64,000 nt of DNA from Bryobacteraceae bacterium (GCA_025056865.1 JANWVO010000004.1:31814-95813); one strand, 5' to 3'. Shown: positions 45,682-55,668, counted from the stretch's first letter. Numbers and translations: made by a program. Notes: a model not told the origin generated them from the sequence alone.

Positions 45682-46932
45682 TCAGCGCGGCCGCTCCCGC
45701 TTCCGGTAGGGGAACTTTTCCCAGTCCGTCGCCGCCCAGCCGAGCCGGTCCCACATCACCTGGCCGCCCTTGATCGTCAGCTCGGCCACCAGCATCCGGT
45801 CGCCGGCCAGCCGTGCGCCGGCGGCGTCGATGAAGCCGAACTTCCCCTTCTGGAGGCTCAGCACCGTGATGTCGGCTTCGGCGCCTTCGCTCAGATGTCC
45901 GAGGTCGGTTCTGCCGATCTGCCGCGCCGGCGCCCACGTCGACATCCGGATCACGTCCTCGAGCGTCGCGCCCAGATTGAGGATTTTCGACATCACGTTC
46001 GTCATGTCCTTCATGCCGGCGTTCATGCTGCCCGTGTGCAGGTCGGTCGAGATCGAATCCGGCCAGAAGCCCTCCCTCGTCATCGGCACGGCGATGTTCC
46101 AGTAGAAGCTGCCGCCGCCGTGGCCTACGTCGAACAGAATGCCGCGCCTGCGCCCGTTCCACATCGCCGGGTTCGTCTTTCCATCCAGAAGCTCGTCCCG
46201 GTGCCCGGAGTAGCAGTGCGTGTAGATGTCGCCGGGCCGCAGCTTCTCCTCCATCAGGATCTTCAGGTTTCGGTTCTCGTTGGTCCAGCCGAAATCCACC
46301 ATGATCGGCAGCTTCAGTTCATTGGCCGCTTTCAGCGCATTGTCGACGTCCGGCCATCCCTCCTTCGAGTAATGTGCCACCTTGATGCCGACGATCAGGT
46401 CGCGGTGCTGCCGTGCCATGCGTACGGCCGCCCCGGCATCCATGTCCGCCGGGTCGTCTTCGCTCGTGATCCCCATGCCCCCGCCGACGATGTTGAGAAA
46501 CGCCAGCACCCGCGTCCTGGCCCGCTCGATGACGCGCTGGCGGAAGTCCGGGAAGTTGCGCCATCCGGCTGTGCCCGCATCCACCATCGTCGTGACGCCC
46601 GAGCGGAACGAGAAGCCGTCCGGATAGACGCTCAGGTCGCCCGTGTAAACGCCCTTCAGGCCGGTGCCCGCATAAACATGCACGTGCATGTCGATCAGGC
46701 CCGGCGTGACATACAGGCCGCTGACGTCGACGGTGCGCGCCGCTTGGCGCGCGTCGATCGACGGCGCCACGCGCGCAATCCGGCCCTTCGCCACGGCGAC
46801 GTCCATCCGCGCGCTGATGCCGTTTTTCGGGTCGATGACGTGGCCTCCCTTCAGCAGCAGCTCATAGGCGGGTTGCGCCTGCGCCGCCGCCGCCGCGGCC
46901 AGCAGCGCGAGGACCGGCGCCCGATGCTTCAT
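45682..46932 (-). CDS. Exported amidohydrolase (metal-dependent, COG3964-like)
   Basis: A 416-residue enzyme with a signal peptide (MKHRAPVLALLAAAAAAQA) and an amidohydrolase barrel: the metal pair HVHVYAG in GLIDMHVH, a KVAHYSKEG segment that probably carries the carboxylated Lys, THCYSGH and STDLH. The set fits the Atu3266/EF0837 type, which cleaves N-acyl or carbamoyl substrates. ATG 46932 has GGGAGG 8 bases upstream. An in-frame ATG at 46995 with TAGAAT exactly 6 bases before it is an alternative leaderless start that would extend the N-terminus by 21 residues. Confidence 0.88.
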   Translation of the reverse strand: MKHRAPVLALLAAAAAAQAQPAYELLLKGGHVIDPKNGISARMDVAVAKGRIARVAPSIDARQAARTVDVSGLYVTPGLIDMHVHVYAGTGLKGVYTGDLSVYPDGFSFRSGVTTMVDAGTAGWRNFPDFRQRVIERARTRVLAFLNIVGGGMGITSEDDPADMDAGAAVRMARQHRDLIVGIKVAHYSKEGWPDVDNALKAANELKLPIMVDFGWTNENRNLKILMEEKLRPGDIYTHCYSGHRDELLDGKTNPAMWNGRRRGILFDVGHGGGSFYWNIAVPMTREGFWPDSISTDLHTGSMNAGMKDMTNVMSKILNLGATLEDVIRMSTWAPARQIGRTDLGHLSEGAEADITVLSLQKGKFGFIDAAGARLAGDRMLVAELTIKGGQVMWDRLGWAATDWEKFPYRKRERPR

Positions 46933-47001
46933 CGCAGAACCTCCCGGAAGATCGCTGCCCCGCCGCCGGCCTTGCGCGCCGGGCGCGCCGGGCATGCACC
47001 G

Positions 47002-47007
47002 ATTCTA
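47002..47007 (-). promoter_or_regulatory. -10 hexamer upstream of the amidohydrolase
   Basis: TAGAAT with 6 bases to the in-frame ATG at 46995. It either makes a leaderless transcript from 46995 or a leader of about 63 bases with GGGAGG for ATG 46932. Confidence 0.4.
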
Positions 47008-47047
47008 CCCTCCCGCCGGCCGGCGCGGCCGCGGGGGAAAATTCATC

Positions 47048-47077
47048 TTGACGGAAGGCCAGCCGATACAACAGAAT
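47048..47077 (+). promoter_or_regulatory. Probable promoter of the transpeptidase gene
   Basis: TTGACG at 47048-47053 and CAGAAT at 47072-47077 with an 18-base spacer. The predicted start near 47084 gives a leader of about 72 bases. Confidence 0.4.
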
Positions 47078-47155
47078 GGGGATGTTCTGTTTGACCGGCA
47101 GGCGGGACGCCGGGGGCGTCTTCCGCCTCGAAATCCAATTCGAGCTGAAGGAAGA

Positions 47156-48436
47156 ATGAGCCGTCTCCTCTGCCTGGCGTTCCTGGCCGCCCTGATTGTT
47201 CCCGCGCTCTTTCCGCATAGCGCCGCTTCCGCCGCCACCCGCAAGAAGAAGGCCGCTCCGCGCGGCGCCGCGCCGGCGGCCGCCCCGGAGCCGGCGGTGA
47301 AGAAGACCTCGGCCGCGGCCTCGGCCCGCAGCCGCGCGGCCGCGCCCCGCAGCAGCGCCGGCGCCGCGCGGCAGGCGCAGGCCCGCAAGGCCGCCCCCTC
47401 GGGCGCTTCCCTGCGCGACCAGGCATCCGGTCCGGCACGGCCCCGCCTGCGGCGGCGCGCCTACAGCCCGTGGTCGACGCCGACCTACGCGGATTCGACC
47501 CTCGGCGACGTCGCCGACGGCGAGGATCCCGTCGTCCGCCGCGCCGCCGTGGAAGCCCTCGGGCCTTACAACGGCAGCGTCGTCGTGGCGGATCCATTCA
47601 CTGGGCGCATTCTCGCCATGGTCAACCAGAAGCTGGCCCGCAGCGGCGCCTACCAGCCCTGCTCCACCATCAAATTGGTGGCGGCCGTGGCGGGGCTGGA
47701 AGAGGGCATCATCGACCGCGAAACCCGCCTCCGCCTCACCCGCCGCGAAAGCATCGATCTCACCGAGGCGCTGGCGAGGTCCAACAACAAGTTCTTCTTC
47801 GACATCGGCGAAAAGCTGGGCTTCGACCGCATCTATCATTACGCCCGCCTGTTCGGCCTCGGCGAGAAGGCGGGGCTGGACATCGAGGGCGAAAGCCCCG
47901 GCATGCTGCCCGAGTGGAAGCCGAAGGAAGTCCCCTGCGGCATGATGACCAGCTTCGGCGAGGCGATCTCGATCACGCCCTTGCAACTGACGGCGATGGT
48001 GAGCGCCATCGCCAACGGCGGCTCGCTGTACTGGCTTCAGCATCCGCGCTCGCAGGAAGAGGCCGGGCGGATCGTGCCCCGCCTCAAGCGCCGCATCGAG
48101 CTGGCGGCCCGCTTCGAAGAGGTGCTGCCCGGCATGATGGCCGCCGTCGACTGGGGCACCGGCCGCCGCGCCGCCTTCGATCCCTCCACGCCGATCTTCG
48201 GCAAGACCGGCACCTGCACCGACGCGCGGACCCACCTCGGCTGGTTCGCCAGCTTCAACGACGTCCACGGCCGCAAGCTCGTCGTCACCGTGCTGCTCAC
48301 CGGCGGAGCTCCGGTCAATGGGCCGGTCGCCGCCGGCATCGCCGGCCAGGTCTACAAAGCCCTCGCCGAGCAGCAGTATCTCGCCCAGAGGCAGCCGTAC
48401 TCGCCTGCCGCGCTGATCTCCGGCAACGCGCCGTAG
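47156..48436 (+). CDS. Minimal penicillin-binding transpeptidase
   Basis: A 426-residue exported protein: signal or anchor helix (about 2-25), a long Ala/Lys/Arg/Pro-rich linker (about 28-105), then a transpeptidase domain with S170 in STIK, SNN (209-211) and KTG (350-352). The domain is close to FtsI/class B PBPs, but the pedestal and glycosyltransferase domains are absent. It may be a D,D-transpeptidase with an unusual tether, or a beta-lactam-sensor relative. ATG 47156 has GAAGGAAGA upstream. It precedes a diguanylate cyclase on the same strand. Confidence 0.88.
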   Translation: MSRLLCLAFLAALIVPALFPHSAASAATRKKKAAPRGAAPAAAPEPAVKKTSAAASARSRAAAPRSSAGAARQAQARKAAPSGASLRDQASGPARPRLRRRAYSPWSTPTYADSTLGDVADGEDPVVRRAAVEALGPYNGSVVVADPFTGRILAMVNQKLARSGAYQPCSTIKLVAAVAGLEEGIIDRETRLRLTRRESIDLTEALARSNNKFFFDIGEKLGFDRIYHYARLFGLGEKAGLDIEGESPGMLPEWKPKEVPCGMMTSFGEAISITPLQLTAMVSAIANGGSLYWLQHPRSQEEAGRIVPRLKRRIELAARFEEVLPGMMAAVDWGTGRRAAFDPSTPIFGKTGTCTDARTHLGWFASFNDVHGRKLVVTVLLTGGAPVNGPVAAGIAGQVYKALAEQQYLAQRQPYSPAALISGNAP

Positions 48437-48451
48437 CGCTGCCGCGCCTGA

Positions 48452-48457
48452 TAGAAT
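48452..48457 (+). promoter_or_regulatory. Possible -10 upstream of the first diguanylate cyclase
   Basis: TAGAAT 16 bases after the transpeptidase stop. The predicted start is about 5 bases before the ATG of a ten-codon reading frame (48469). Confidence 0.3.
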
Positions 48458-48468
48458 TTCCTTCACAA

Positions 48469-48501
48469 ATGCGCCGCGCCCTGCCGATGTGCAGGCCGTG
48501 A
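48469..48501 (+). CDS. Possible ten-codon leader ORF overlapping the diguanylate cyclase start
   Basis: MRRALPMCRP then stop. Its TGA shares bases with GTG 48498 (GTGA), so ribosomes ending here could restart on the cyclase. No Shine-Dalgarno sequence supports either start. Too short to be certain. Confidence 0.25.
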   Translation: MRRALPMCRP

Positions 48502-49937
48502 GGCTTGTCTCCTTTTGCGGGCTTCCCTGGAGGCTGACGCGCAGCGTCTTCCGCGACCTCGCCATCGTGATGACGGGCTTCGGCCTCCTGGTGGGGCTTG
48601 TCTTCCCGTATGCGGTGCACTGGATGGGCGCGCCCGCCGGACTGGTTCTGCACTGGCGCTTCCACCTTGACTGCCTCGCCGCGGGGCTGGCCGTCGGCGG
48701 CGTCAACGTCCTGATTGCCAACGGCGTCGTGCGCGCCCGGATGCGGCTGCTGGCCGCCAGGCTGGAAGAGGTGCGCGCCACGCTGGAGCGGATTCAGCAG
48801 GAAGGCGACCTGTGCGGCTGCGATCCGGAGCACTGCTTCCTGCCGGTGGATTCCGACGACGAGCTCGGCCGCACCAGCGAATCGTTCAACCTGATGGCGG
48901 CGGCTCTCGGCGACGCGCTGCACACCACCGCGGCCGTGCGCCGGCTGACCGAACGCCTGGTCGAGCAGCTCCGGATCGACGAGATGGCGCGGACGGCGCT
49001 CGATGAGATGCTCGAACACACGCTCTCAGCCGGCGGAGCCGTGTTGCTGGCCCGCGACGGGCAGCTCGAGCTGGCCGCCTCGCGCGGCCTCTGCGACCCG
49101 GCTTCGCTGGCGGCCCACCCAGCCGTCGTTCGCGTCCTCGAAGAGCAGGGCAGCGCCCGGCTCGAAGTGCCCGGCGGCATTCTGCTGGACCGCGTGCTGG
49201 CGCACTTCCCGCCCCGCTCGGTGCTGCTGGAAGCCGTGCGCCATCACGGGAAAGCCCTGGGCGTGCTGCTGCTGGCCAGCGACCGCCCGTATACCGAAGA
49301 GGAGATCCGCCGCTTCCGGCTGCTGAGCCGCCCGCTGGCGCTCGCCTTCCACAACGCGCTTGCGTATGCAGAGCTGGAGAAGGTGGCTGCGCTCGACGGG
49401 CTCACCGGCTGCTACAACCGCCGCTTCGGGCTGGCCCGCCTGCGCGAGGAGTTCGCCCGCGCGCGCCGCATGGATGCCCCGCTGGCTGTCGTCGTCTTCG
49501 ATCTCGACCACTTCAAGGCGATCAACGACACCTGGGGCCACCTGGCCGGAGACCGCGTGCTCGTGTGGGCTGCCCGGCAGGCGCGCCTCGTGATGCGCCA
49601 GGGCGACGTCCTCGTGCGCTACGGCGGCGAGGAGTTTCTCGCCGTGCTTCCTTTCGCCGGCGAGGAAGAGGCCTGCGAAGCCGCCGAGCGGATCCGCGCC
49701 GCCGTGGCCGCCTCGCCCGTGCCCAACGGGCGCGGCTCCATCCCGGTCACTCTGAGCGCGGGCGTGGCCGCATGGCCGCAGTCTGCCGTGGAATCGGAAC
49801 TCGAGCTCGTCGACCTGGCCGACTCCGCCCTCTATTTTGCCAAGCGCGGCGGCCGCAACCGGGTCGTCTGCCGCTCGGCGCTACCCGGGCTGGATGCCTC
49901 CCGCCAGGCCGCCGCCCGGCCGCAGCCGGCGCGCTGA
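48498..49937 (+). CDS. Membrane diguanylate cyclase with GAF domain
   Basis: A 479-residue protein: two N-terminal helices (about 18-40 and 50-75), a HAMP-like linker, a GAF domain (about 145-285), and a GGDEF domain with GGEEF active site. RQGD five residues before GGEEF is the RxxD inhibitory site, so product feedback is expected. It makes cyclic di-GMP from GTP. The start is GTG 48498 or GTG 48489; both lack a ribosome-binding site. It converges with obgE 16 bases away. Confidence 0.9.
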   Translation: MRLVSFCGLPWRLTRSVFRDLAIVMTGFGLLVGLVFPYAVHWMGAPAGLVLHWRFHLDCLAAGLAVGGVNVLIANGVVRARMRLLAARLEEVRATLERIQQEGDLCGCDPEHCFLPVDSDDELGRTSESFNLMAAALGDALHTTAAVRRLTERLVEQLRIDEMARTALDEMLEHTLSAGGAVLLARDGQLELAASRGLCDPASLAAHPAVVRVLEEQGSARLEVPGGILLDRVLAHFPPRSVLLEAVRHHGKALGVLLLASDRPYTEEEIRRFRLLSRPLALAFHNALAYAELEKVAALDGLTGCYNRRFGLARLREEFARARRMDAPLAVVVFDLDHFKAINDTWGHLAGDRVLVWAARQARLVMRQGDVLVRYGGEEFLAVLPFAGEEEACEAAERIRAAVAASPVPNGRGSIPVTLSAGVAAWPQSAVESELELVDLADSALYFAKRGGRNRVVCRSALPGLDASRQAAARPQPAR

Positions 49938-49953
49938 GCCCGCCCGCGCCGAA

Positions 49954-51090
<1,137 letters not shown>

Positions 51091-51114
51091 TCAGATCCCT
51101 GCCTTGGGCAGGCC

Positions 51115-51381
51115 TCAGCCGGCCTGCTCCAGCTCGACCACGCTCACCCACTTGCCCAGCCGGCCCCGGTCGCGCCAGACGACGCGGCCCGGAACGCGGG
51201 CATAGAGCGTGTCGTCGCTGCCGATGCCGACGTTATCGCCCGGCTTGTAGCGCGTGCCGCGCTGCCGCACCAGGATGGCTCCGCCCTTGACGATCTCACC
51301 GCTGAAAACCTTGATGCCGAGCCGCTGCGCCGCGCTGTCGCGCCCGTTCTTCGAGCTGCCCAGGCCTTTCTTGTGCGCCAT
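51115..51381 (-). CDS. rpmA: 50S ribosomal protein L27
   Basis: An 88-residue protein starting [20 protein letters not shown], diagnostic of bL27, whose N-terminal tail reaches the peptidyl-transferase centre. The usual [15 protein letters not shown] and V-W patterns follow. It lies 16 bases after rplU. Confidence 0.97.
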   Translation of the reverse strand: MAHKKGLGSSKNGRDSAAQRLGIKVFSGEIVKGGAILVRQRGTRYKPGDNVGIGSDDTLYARVPGRVVWRDRGRLGKWVSVVELEQAG

Positions 51382-51397
51382 CGCGTGTCCTCCCTTG

Positions 51398-51709
51398 CTA
51401 CAGCACGATCTCGCTGATCTTCACCGTGGTGAAGTTCTGCCGGTGCCCGATCGTGCGCTTGTACTGCTTCTTGCGCTTGAACTTGAAGACGATGATCTTG
51501 TCGCCGCGGCCGTGGCCGGCAATCTCGCCGCGCACGCGGGCCGAGGCGGCTTCCGCCCCGACCAGCAGGCCGCCGTCGTCCTTGCCTACGGCGAGCACCC
51601 TGTCGAACTCCACGGCCGCCCCGGCCTCTCCGGGCAGCGTCTCGACCCGGATCGTATCGCCCGGAGCGACGCGATACTGCTTGCCGCCAGTTTCGATCAC
51701 TGCAAACAT
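51398..51709 (-). CDS. rplU: 50S ribosomal protein L21
   Basis: A 103-residue protein starting [14 protein letters not shown], with the [16 protein letters not shown] basic motif of bL21. ATG 51709 is preceded by GGAAGGA-type bases. Upstream frame has no ribosomal resemblance. First gene of rplU-rpmA(-obgE). Confidence 0.97.
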   Translation of the reverse strand: MFAVIETGGKQYRVAPGDTIRVETLPGEAGAAVEFDRVLAVGKDDGGLLVGAEAASARVRGEIAGHGRGDKIIVFKFKRKKQYKRTIGHRQNFTTVKISEIVL

Positions 51710-51818
51710 GGGTATGTCCTTCCTGTTGACGCTACAGGGGCTCGAAGGCGAGCCGTCCCGGCGGGTCCTCGGGCGCCGCGGCGCAAGGGCGCGCCTCGCC
51801 TGGGCGCCACAACTTCCT

Positions 51819-51847
51819 ATCCTACCCGATCGCCCGCTGCTCCGCAA
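51819..51847 (-). promoter_or_regulatory. Promoter of the rplU-rpmA operon
   Basis: On the minus strand TTGCGG (51847-51842), 17 bases, then TAGGAT (51824-51819). A start near 51812 leaves a leader of about 100 bases, long enough to hold a ribosomal-protein leader structure. Confidence 0.45.
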
Positions 51848-51938
51848 ATCCCCGGGCGGCTGAAGGAGCCTTCATTTTCCGCTCAATCTCCCCCCTCCCC
51901 TGTCCGAAAAGAAGGCTGACAAATTCCTGCAACACGCC

Positions 51939-52967
51939 ATGTCAACCCGGGACTTCATCAGCCTCCGCGCCAGCCTCGAAAGGGCCGAACTCCAGCATGC
52001 GCTCTTCCGCACGGCCCTGCACTCCTATCTGGAGGCTCTCTCGGGCGTCGAACAGCACGTCCTGGAGCCCTGCGCGGCCAAGATCGGCGGCCGGCCGCCC
52101 TCGGTGGCCCCCGCGCGCCGGCGGCTGGCCGAAGATCCCTGCGAGCAGTCCTTCGCCGAGGCCCGCGCCGGCCTGAAGTCGGCGCTCGAGACCACCCACG
52201 AATTCATCGCCCGCGAGCTGGCCGGCACGGTCGAGCTGCGCGAGGTCGTGCGCCTGCTCGAGGAGACGGCCGGCTCGCTCCAGCGCCGCTCGAGCCGCCA
52301 GGAGTCGCGCTTCCTCGACGTCGCTTCAGGCCTCGAGCGCGCCGCCGCGCGCGAGGACCTGCGGGAGCTCCGCCAGCAGATCCTCGTCCAGATCCAGCGC
52401 ATCACCGCGCTGGTGGACGAGATGCGGCAGGAAAACCATCAGATCATCGCCGAGCTGGAGCGCGAAATGCACGCCTACCGCCGCCGCCTCGACGAGGTCG
52501 AGCAGGCGGCGCAGCGGGACGCGCTCACCGGGCTGGCCAACCGCGGCTCCTTCGAGCGGCGCGCCGCCGAGTTCATCCAGGCGGGCGTGCCCTTCAGCCT
52601 TCTGCTGATCGACCTGAACCACTTCAAGATGGTCAACGACAAGCACGGCCACCTCGCCGGCGACGAGCTGCTGCGGCTGTTTGCGGCGCGGCTGAAGCGC
52701 CAGCTCCGCGCCGACGACCTCGCCGCCCGATGGGGCGGAGACGAGTTCGTCATCCTGCTGCCCTGCCGCCTCCGCGACGCCATGACGCGCGCCCGCTTCC
52801 TCGAGCAGGCCCTCGGCGGCGACTACCAGTTCGTCCTCGGAGGCGAAACCCTGCGGCTGCGCATCGGCGTGGCAATGGGCCTCGCCGAGCACCGCGAGGG
52901 CGAATCCCTCGAACAGCTCCTCCAGCGCGCCGACCAGGCCCTCTACCAGCGCAAGGCCGAACGCTGA
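51939..52967 (+). CDS. Soluble diguanylate cyclase
   Basis: A 342-residue protein with an N-terminal helical domain rich in coiled coil (about 10-190) and a GGDEF domain with active-site GGDEF and the RxxD inhibitory site RADD five residues upstream. No membrane segment, unlike the first cyclase. The helical region probably forms a dimer or a four-helix signal-receiving bundle. Together the two enzymes and fliD-fliT suggest local control of motility or attachment (inference). Confidence 0.88.
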   Translation: MSTRDFISLRASLERAELQHALFRTALHSYLEALSGVEQHVLEPCAAKIGGRPPSVAPARRRLAEDPCEQSFAEARAGLKSALETTHEFIARELAGTVELREVVRLLEETAGSLQRRSSRQESRFLDVASGLERAAAREDLRELRQQILVQIQRITALVDEMRQENHQIIAELEREMHAYRRRLDEVEQAAQRDALTGLANRGSFERRAAEFIQAGVPFSLLLIDLNHFKMVNDKHGHLAGDELLRLFAARLKRQLRADDLAARWGGDEFVILLPCRLRDAMTRARFLEQALGGDYQFVLGGETLRLRIGVAMGLAEHREGESLEQLLQRADQALYQRKAER

Positions 52968-53013
52968 GCCGAACCGCCCTCCTGCCCGCCCGCCATCGCT
53001 GCCAGCCGCCTGC

Positions 53014-53019
53014 TAGGAT
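53014..53019 (+). promoter_or_regulatory. Possible -10 for the SDR gene
   Basis: TAGGAT 22 bases before GTG 53042, no clear -35. Confidence 0.3.
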
Positions 53020-53041
53020 CGGGAGGGAGGCTGCTGGAGCC

Positions 53042-53875
53042 GTGGCGGAGGCAAGCGAATTCCTCGATCAGGCTGTGCTGATTTCCGGCGCGGGGCGCGG
53101 CATTGGCAAGCGGCTGGCGCTCGCCTTCGCCGCCGAAGGGGCGCGCATCGGACTGCTGGCGCGCTCCCGCGCCGAACTTGACCTCGCGCAGCTCGAAATC
53201 AGCCACATGGGCGGCCAGGCCCTCGCCCTGCTGTGCGACGTCCGCGACTACGCGCAGGTCGAGGCCGCTCTCGAGCGCTTCCGCGCCTTCGCCGGCCCGG
53301 TGCGCATCCTCATCTGCGCCCATGGCGCCTTCGGCTGGATCGGCCCGCTGGCCGCCTGCCAACCCCAGGCCTGGATGGACGGCATCGCCACCAACCTCGG
53401 CGGCGCCATGCACCTGTGCCGCGCCGTGCTGCCGGACATGCTCGAGGCGCGCGCCGGCAAGATCGTCCTGCTCGCCGGCCCCGGCGCCGCCAGCCCGCGG
53501 CGCAACTTCTCCAGCTACAGCGCCGCCCAGGCGGCCCTGGCCCGCCTGGCCGAAACGCTCGCCGAAGAGGTGCGGGAGGCCAACATCCAGGTCAACTGCA
53601 TGAACCCAGGCCCCACCTACACCAGCATGACCGACGACATCATCGCCGCCGGCGAGCGCGCCGGGGCCGAAGAGCTCGAAGCCGCCCTGCGCCTGCAATC
53701 CTCCGGCGGCGCCACGCCCGAAGAGCAGATCGAGCTGGCCCGGTTTCTCTGCTCATCGCGCTCGAACCACCTCAGCGGCATGCTCATCTCGGTCTCCGAC
53801 AAGTGGCGCAAGCTCGAGCACTCCCGCTCGCAGGGGGCGATGTTCACCCTGCGCCGCATCCTCCACTCCTCCTGA
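53042..53875 (+). CDS. Short-chain dehydrogenase/reductase
   Basis: A 277-residue Rossmann enzyme. SGAGRGIGKRLAL is the cofactor loop, and ICAHGAFG takes the place of NNAG. The catalytic Tyr is in FSSYSAAQAALARL, where the Lys expected four residues later is Gln (YSAAQ), so normal reductase activity is doubtful. The start is GTG 53042 (GGGAGGGAGG 12 bases upstream); no ATG suits. A C-terminal tail (SRSQGAMFTLRRILHSS) is unusual. It ends 72 bases before fliD. Confidence 0.82.
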   Translation: MAEASEFLDQAVLISGAGRGIGKRLALAFAAEGARIGLLARSRAELDLAQLEISHMGGQALALLCDVRDYAQVEAALERFRAFAGPVRILICAHGAFGWIGPLAACQPQAWMDGIATNLGGAMHLCRAVLPDMLEARAGKIVLLAGPGAASPRRNFSSYSAAQAALARLAETLAEEVREANIQVNCMNPGPTYTSMTDDIIAAGERAGAEELEAALRLQSSGGATPEEQIELARFLCSSRSNHLSGMLISVSDKWRKLEHSRSQGAMFTLRRILHSS

Positions 53876-53904
53876 GGCGCCCCGCCGCCGCAAATCCTCA
53901 AGAA

Positions 53905-53952
53905 AGGCGCGCCCGATGCCGATACGACAACTGCGGAGGCGCGCCCGATGCC
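53905..53952 (+). repeat. Duplicated 16-base start region before fliD
   Basis: AGGCGCGCCCGATGCC occurs at 53905-53920 and 53937-53952. The second copy holds the fliD ATG (53948) with GGAGG at 53935-53939. The first copy holds an ATG in another frame. Confidence 0.6.
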
Positions 53953-55318
53953 ACTATCGCCGCTCACTTTCACCGGGATCAGCAGCTTCTCGGACGATTT
54001 CCAGACCATCCTCGACCGCTCGGTCTCCATCGCCAGCCTGCCGGCGCGCGCCCTCGAGCAGGAACAGGCCGGGCTGATGACCCGCAAGATGGCTGCCGCC
54101 GAGCTGCGGCAGGCCGTCGCCGACCTCGCCGCCGCGCTCCGCCAGCTCGGCAGCCTCAGCCGCGGCGGAGCCATGCAGGCCTCCAGCAGCTCCTTCTCCG
54201 TGCAGGCCACCGCCGGACCCGGCGCCACCGCCGGGCTCTACCGCATCACCAACATCACCAGCCTCGCCTCCCAGGCCGTCGCCCGCTCCGCCTCCGGGTT
54301 CGCTTCCCCCACCGCCAGCCCCGTCAGCAACGGCAGCGGCCAGTTCGAGCTCATCGTCGACGGCGCCAGCCACACCCTCCAGCTCCCCGCCGGCGCCGAC
54401 CACCTCGAAGGCCTCCGCGACGCCATCAACGCCGGCGGCTTCGGCCTCACCGCCGCCATCCTCGACGCCGGCCCCGCCGCCGGCAGCCAGCGCTACTTCC
54501 TCTCCATCACCGCCAACGACACCGGCGCCCGTTCCATCGAACTCCGCTCCACCCCAGGCGACCCCGGCTCCAACCTCCTCGCCGTCGTCTCGCCCGGCTC
54601 CGACGCCGCCTTCGAACTCAACGGCGTCTCCATGACCTCCCCCTCCAACACCATCAGCTCCGCCATCCCCGGCGTCACCCTCGAACTCAAGGCCACCACC
54701 CAGCCCGGAGCCTCCATCGACGTCCTCGTCCGGCCCGCCGCCACCGGAGCCGCCTCCGCCCTCCAGAACTTCGTCAAAGCCTACAACGCGCTCGCCGAAA
54801 AACTCGACCGCCAGACCGGCAAAAACGGCGGCCCCCTCGCCGGCGACTCCATCGTCAACGACCTTAAGGCCGTCCTCCGCGAAATCACCGGCTACCGCAC
54901 CAGCGGCCCCCGCGGCAGCCTCTTCGAAATCGGCATCTCGCTCGGCTCCGACGGCGTCATGTCCTTCGACCCCGCTGCCCTCCAGTCCATCCCCCAACAG
55001 GAGCTGCCCGCCCTCTTCTCCCTGTTCGGCGACGGCTCCACCGGCCTGTCGGCCCTCGCCTCCCGCCTCTCCTCCTACAGCGACCCCCTCGCCGGCTCCC
55101 TCACCGCCTACATCCAGAACCTCGACCGCACCGACCAGCGCCTCACGGACCAGATCAACGCCATCTACGCCCGCGTCGATGCCACCCGTCAGACCCTCGT
55201 CGCCCGCCTCCAGGCCGCCGACACCCTCCTCGCCCGCCTCGAAGGCCAGAAGAACATGCTCAACGCCGCCATCGAAAGCCTCACCACCGTCGCCTTCGGA
55301 AAGCGCCGCGACTCATGA
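53948..55318 (+). CDS. fliD: Flagellar filament cap protein FliD
   Basis: A 456-residue HAP2-family protein. The N-terminal part (SFSDDFQTILDRSVSIASLPARALEQEQAGL) and the FliD domain with KAYNALAEKLDRQTG, then the C-terminal SLTAYIQNLDRTDQRLTDQINAIYARVDATRQTL, are the family pattern. It caps the filament and helps flagellin fold. It overlaps the next gene by 4 bases (ATGA). GGAGG 8 bases upstream supports ATG 53948. No flagellin, hook or motor gene is in the window. Confidence 0.88.
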   Translation: MPLSPLTFTGISSFSDDFQTILDRSVSIASLPARALEQEQAGLMTRKMAAAELRQAVADLAAALRQLGSLSRGGAMQASSSSFSVQATAGPGATAGLYRITNITSLASQAVARSASGFASPTASPVSNGSGQFELIVDGASHTLQLPAGADHLEGLRDAINAGGFGLTAAILDAGPAAGSQRYFLSITANDTGARSIELRSTPGDPGSNLLAVVSPGSDAAFELNGVSMTSPSNTISSAIPGVTLELKATTQPGASIDVLVRPAATGAASALQNFVKAYNALAEKLDRQTGKNGGPLAGDSIVNDLKAVLREITGYRTSGPRGSLFEIGISLGSDGVMSFDPAALQSIPQQELPALFSLFGDGSTGLSALASRLSSYSDPLAGSLTAYIQNLDRTDQRLTDQINAIYARVDATRQTLVARLQAADTLLARLEGQKNMLNAAIESLTTVAFGKRRDS

Positions 55319-55668
55319 TCCCCGCCGGCTCGATCGAAGCCCTGCTGTGCCGCCTCGCCGCCGTCAGCGAAGAACTCGCCCGGCAGCTCGAGCGGCGCGA
55401 CCCCTGCTACCTCGAATCCCTTGAAACCCGCGAGGAGCTTCTCGCCGAGCTGCTCCGCCTCCTGCCTCAGGCCGCTCCCCCTCCCGTGGCCCGCGCCGCC
55501 CTCGAACGCATCCGCCAGATCGGCCAGGCCTGCCAGCGCGAAGCCGAAGCCATGCGCCGCGAAGCCGAACAGGCCCTCGCCTCCCTCGACCGCGACCTCG
55601 CCTACGCCGACTCGCTCCGCCGCCTCACCAGCCCGAGCCACGGAGCCCTTGTCAACATCAAAGGCTGA
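55315..55668 (+). CDS. FliT/FlgN-like flagellar chaperone
   Basis: A 117-residue, mostly helical protein: two long helices (about 5-50 and 58-100), Leu-rich and charged, consistent with a FliT- or FlgN-type export chaperone. Its start overlaps the fliD stop (ATGA), the usual fliD-fliT coupling, which makes it a likely FliD chaperone. Sequence alone is not diagnostic for this family. Confidence 0.7.
   Translation: MIPAGSIEALLCRLAAVSEELARQLERRDPCYLESLETREELLAELLRLLPQAAPPPVARAALERIRQIGQACQREAEAMRREAEQALASLDRDLAYADSLRRLTSPSHGALVNIKG

Noticed and set aside
53916..53947. Upstream ATG in the first copy of the repeat before fliD
   Set aside because: Out of frame with fliD and the peptide is Arg-rich without a family; listed only as a repeat.
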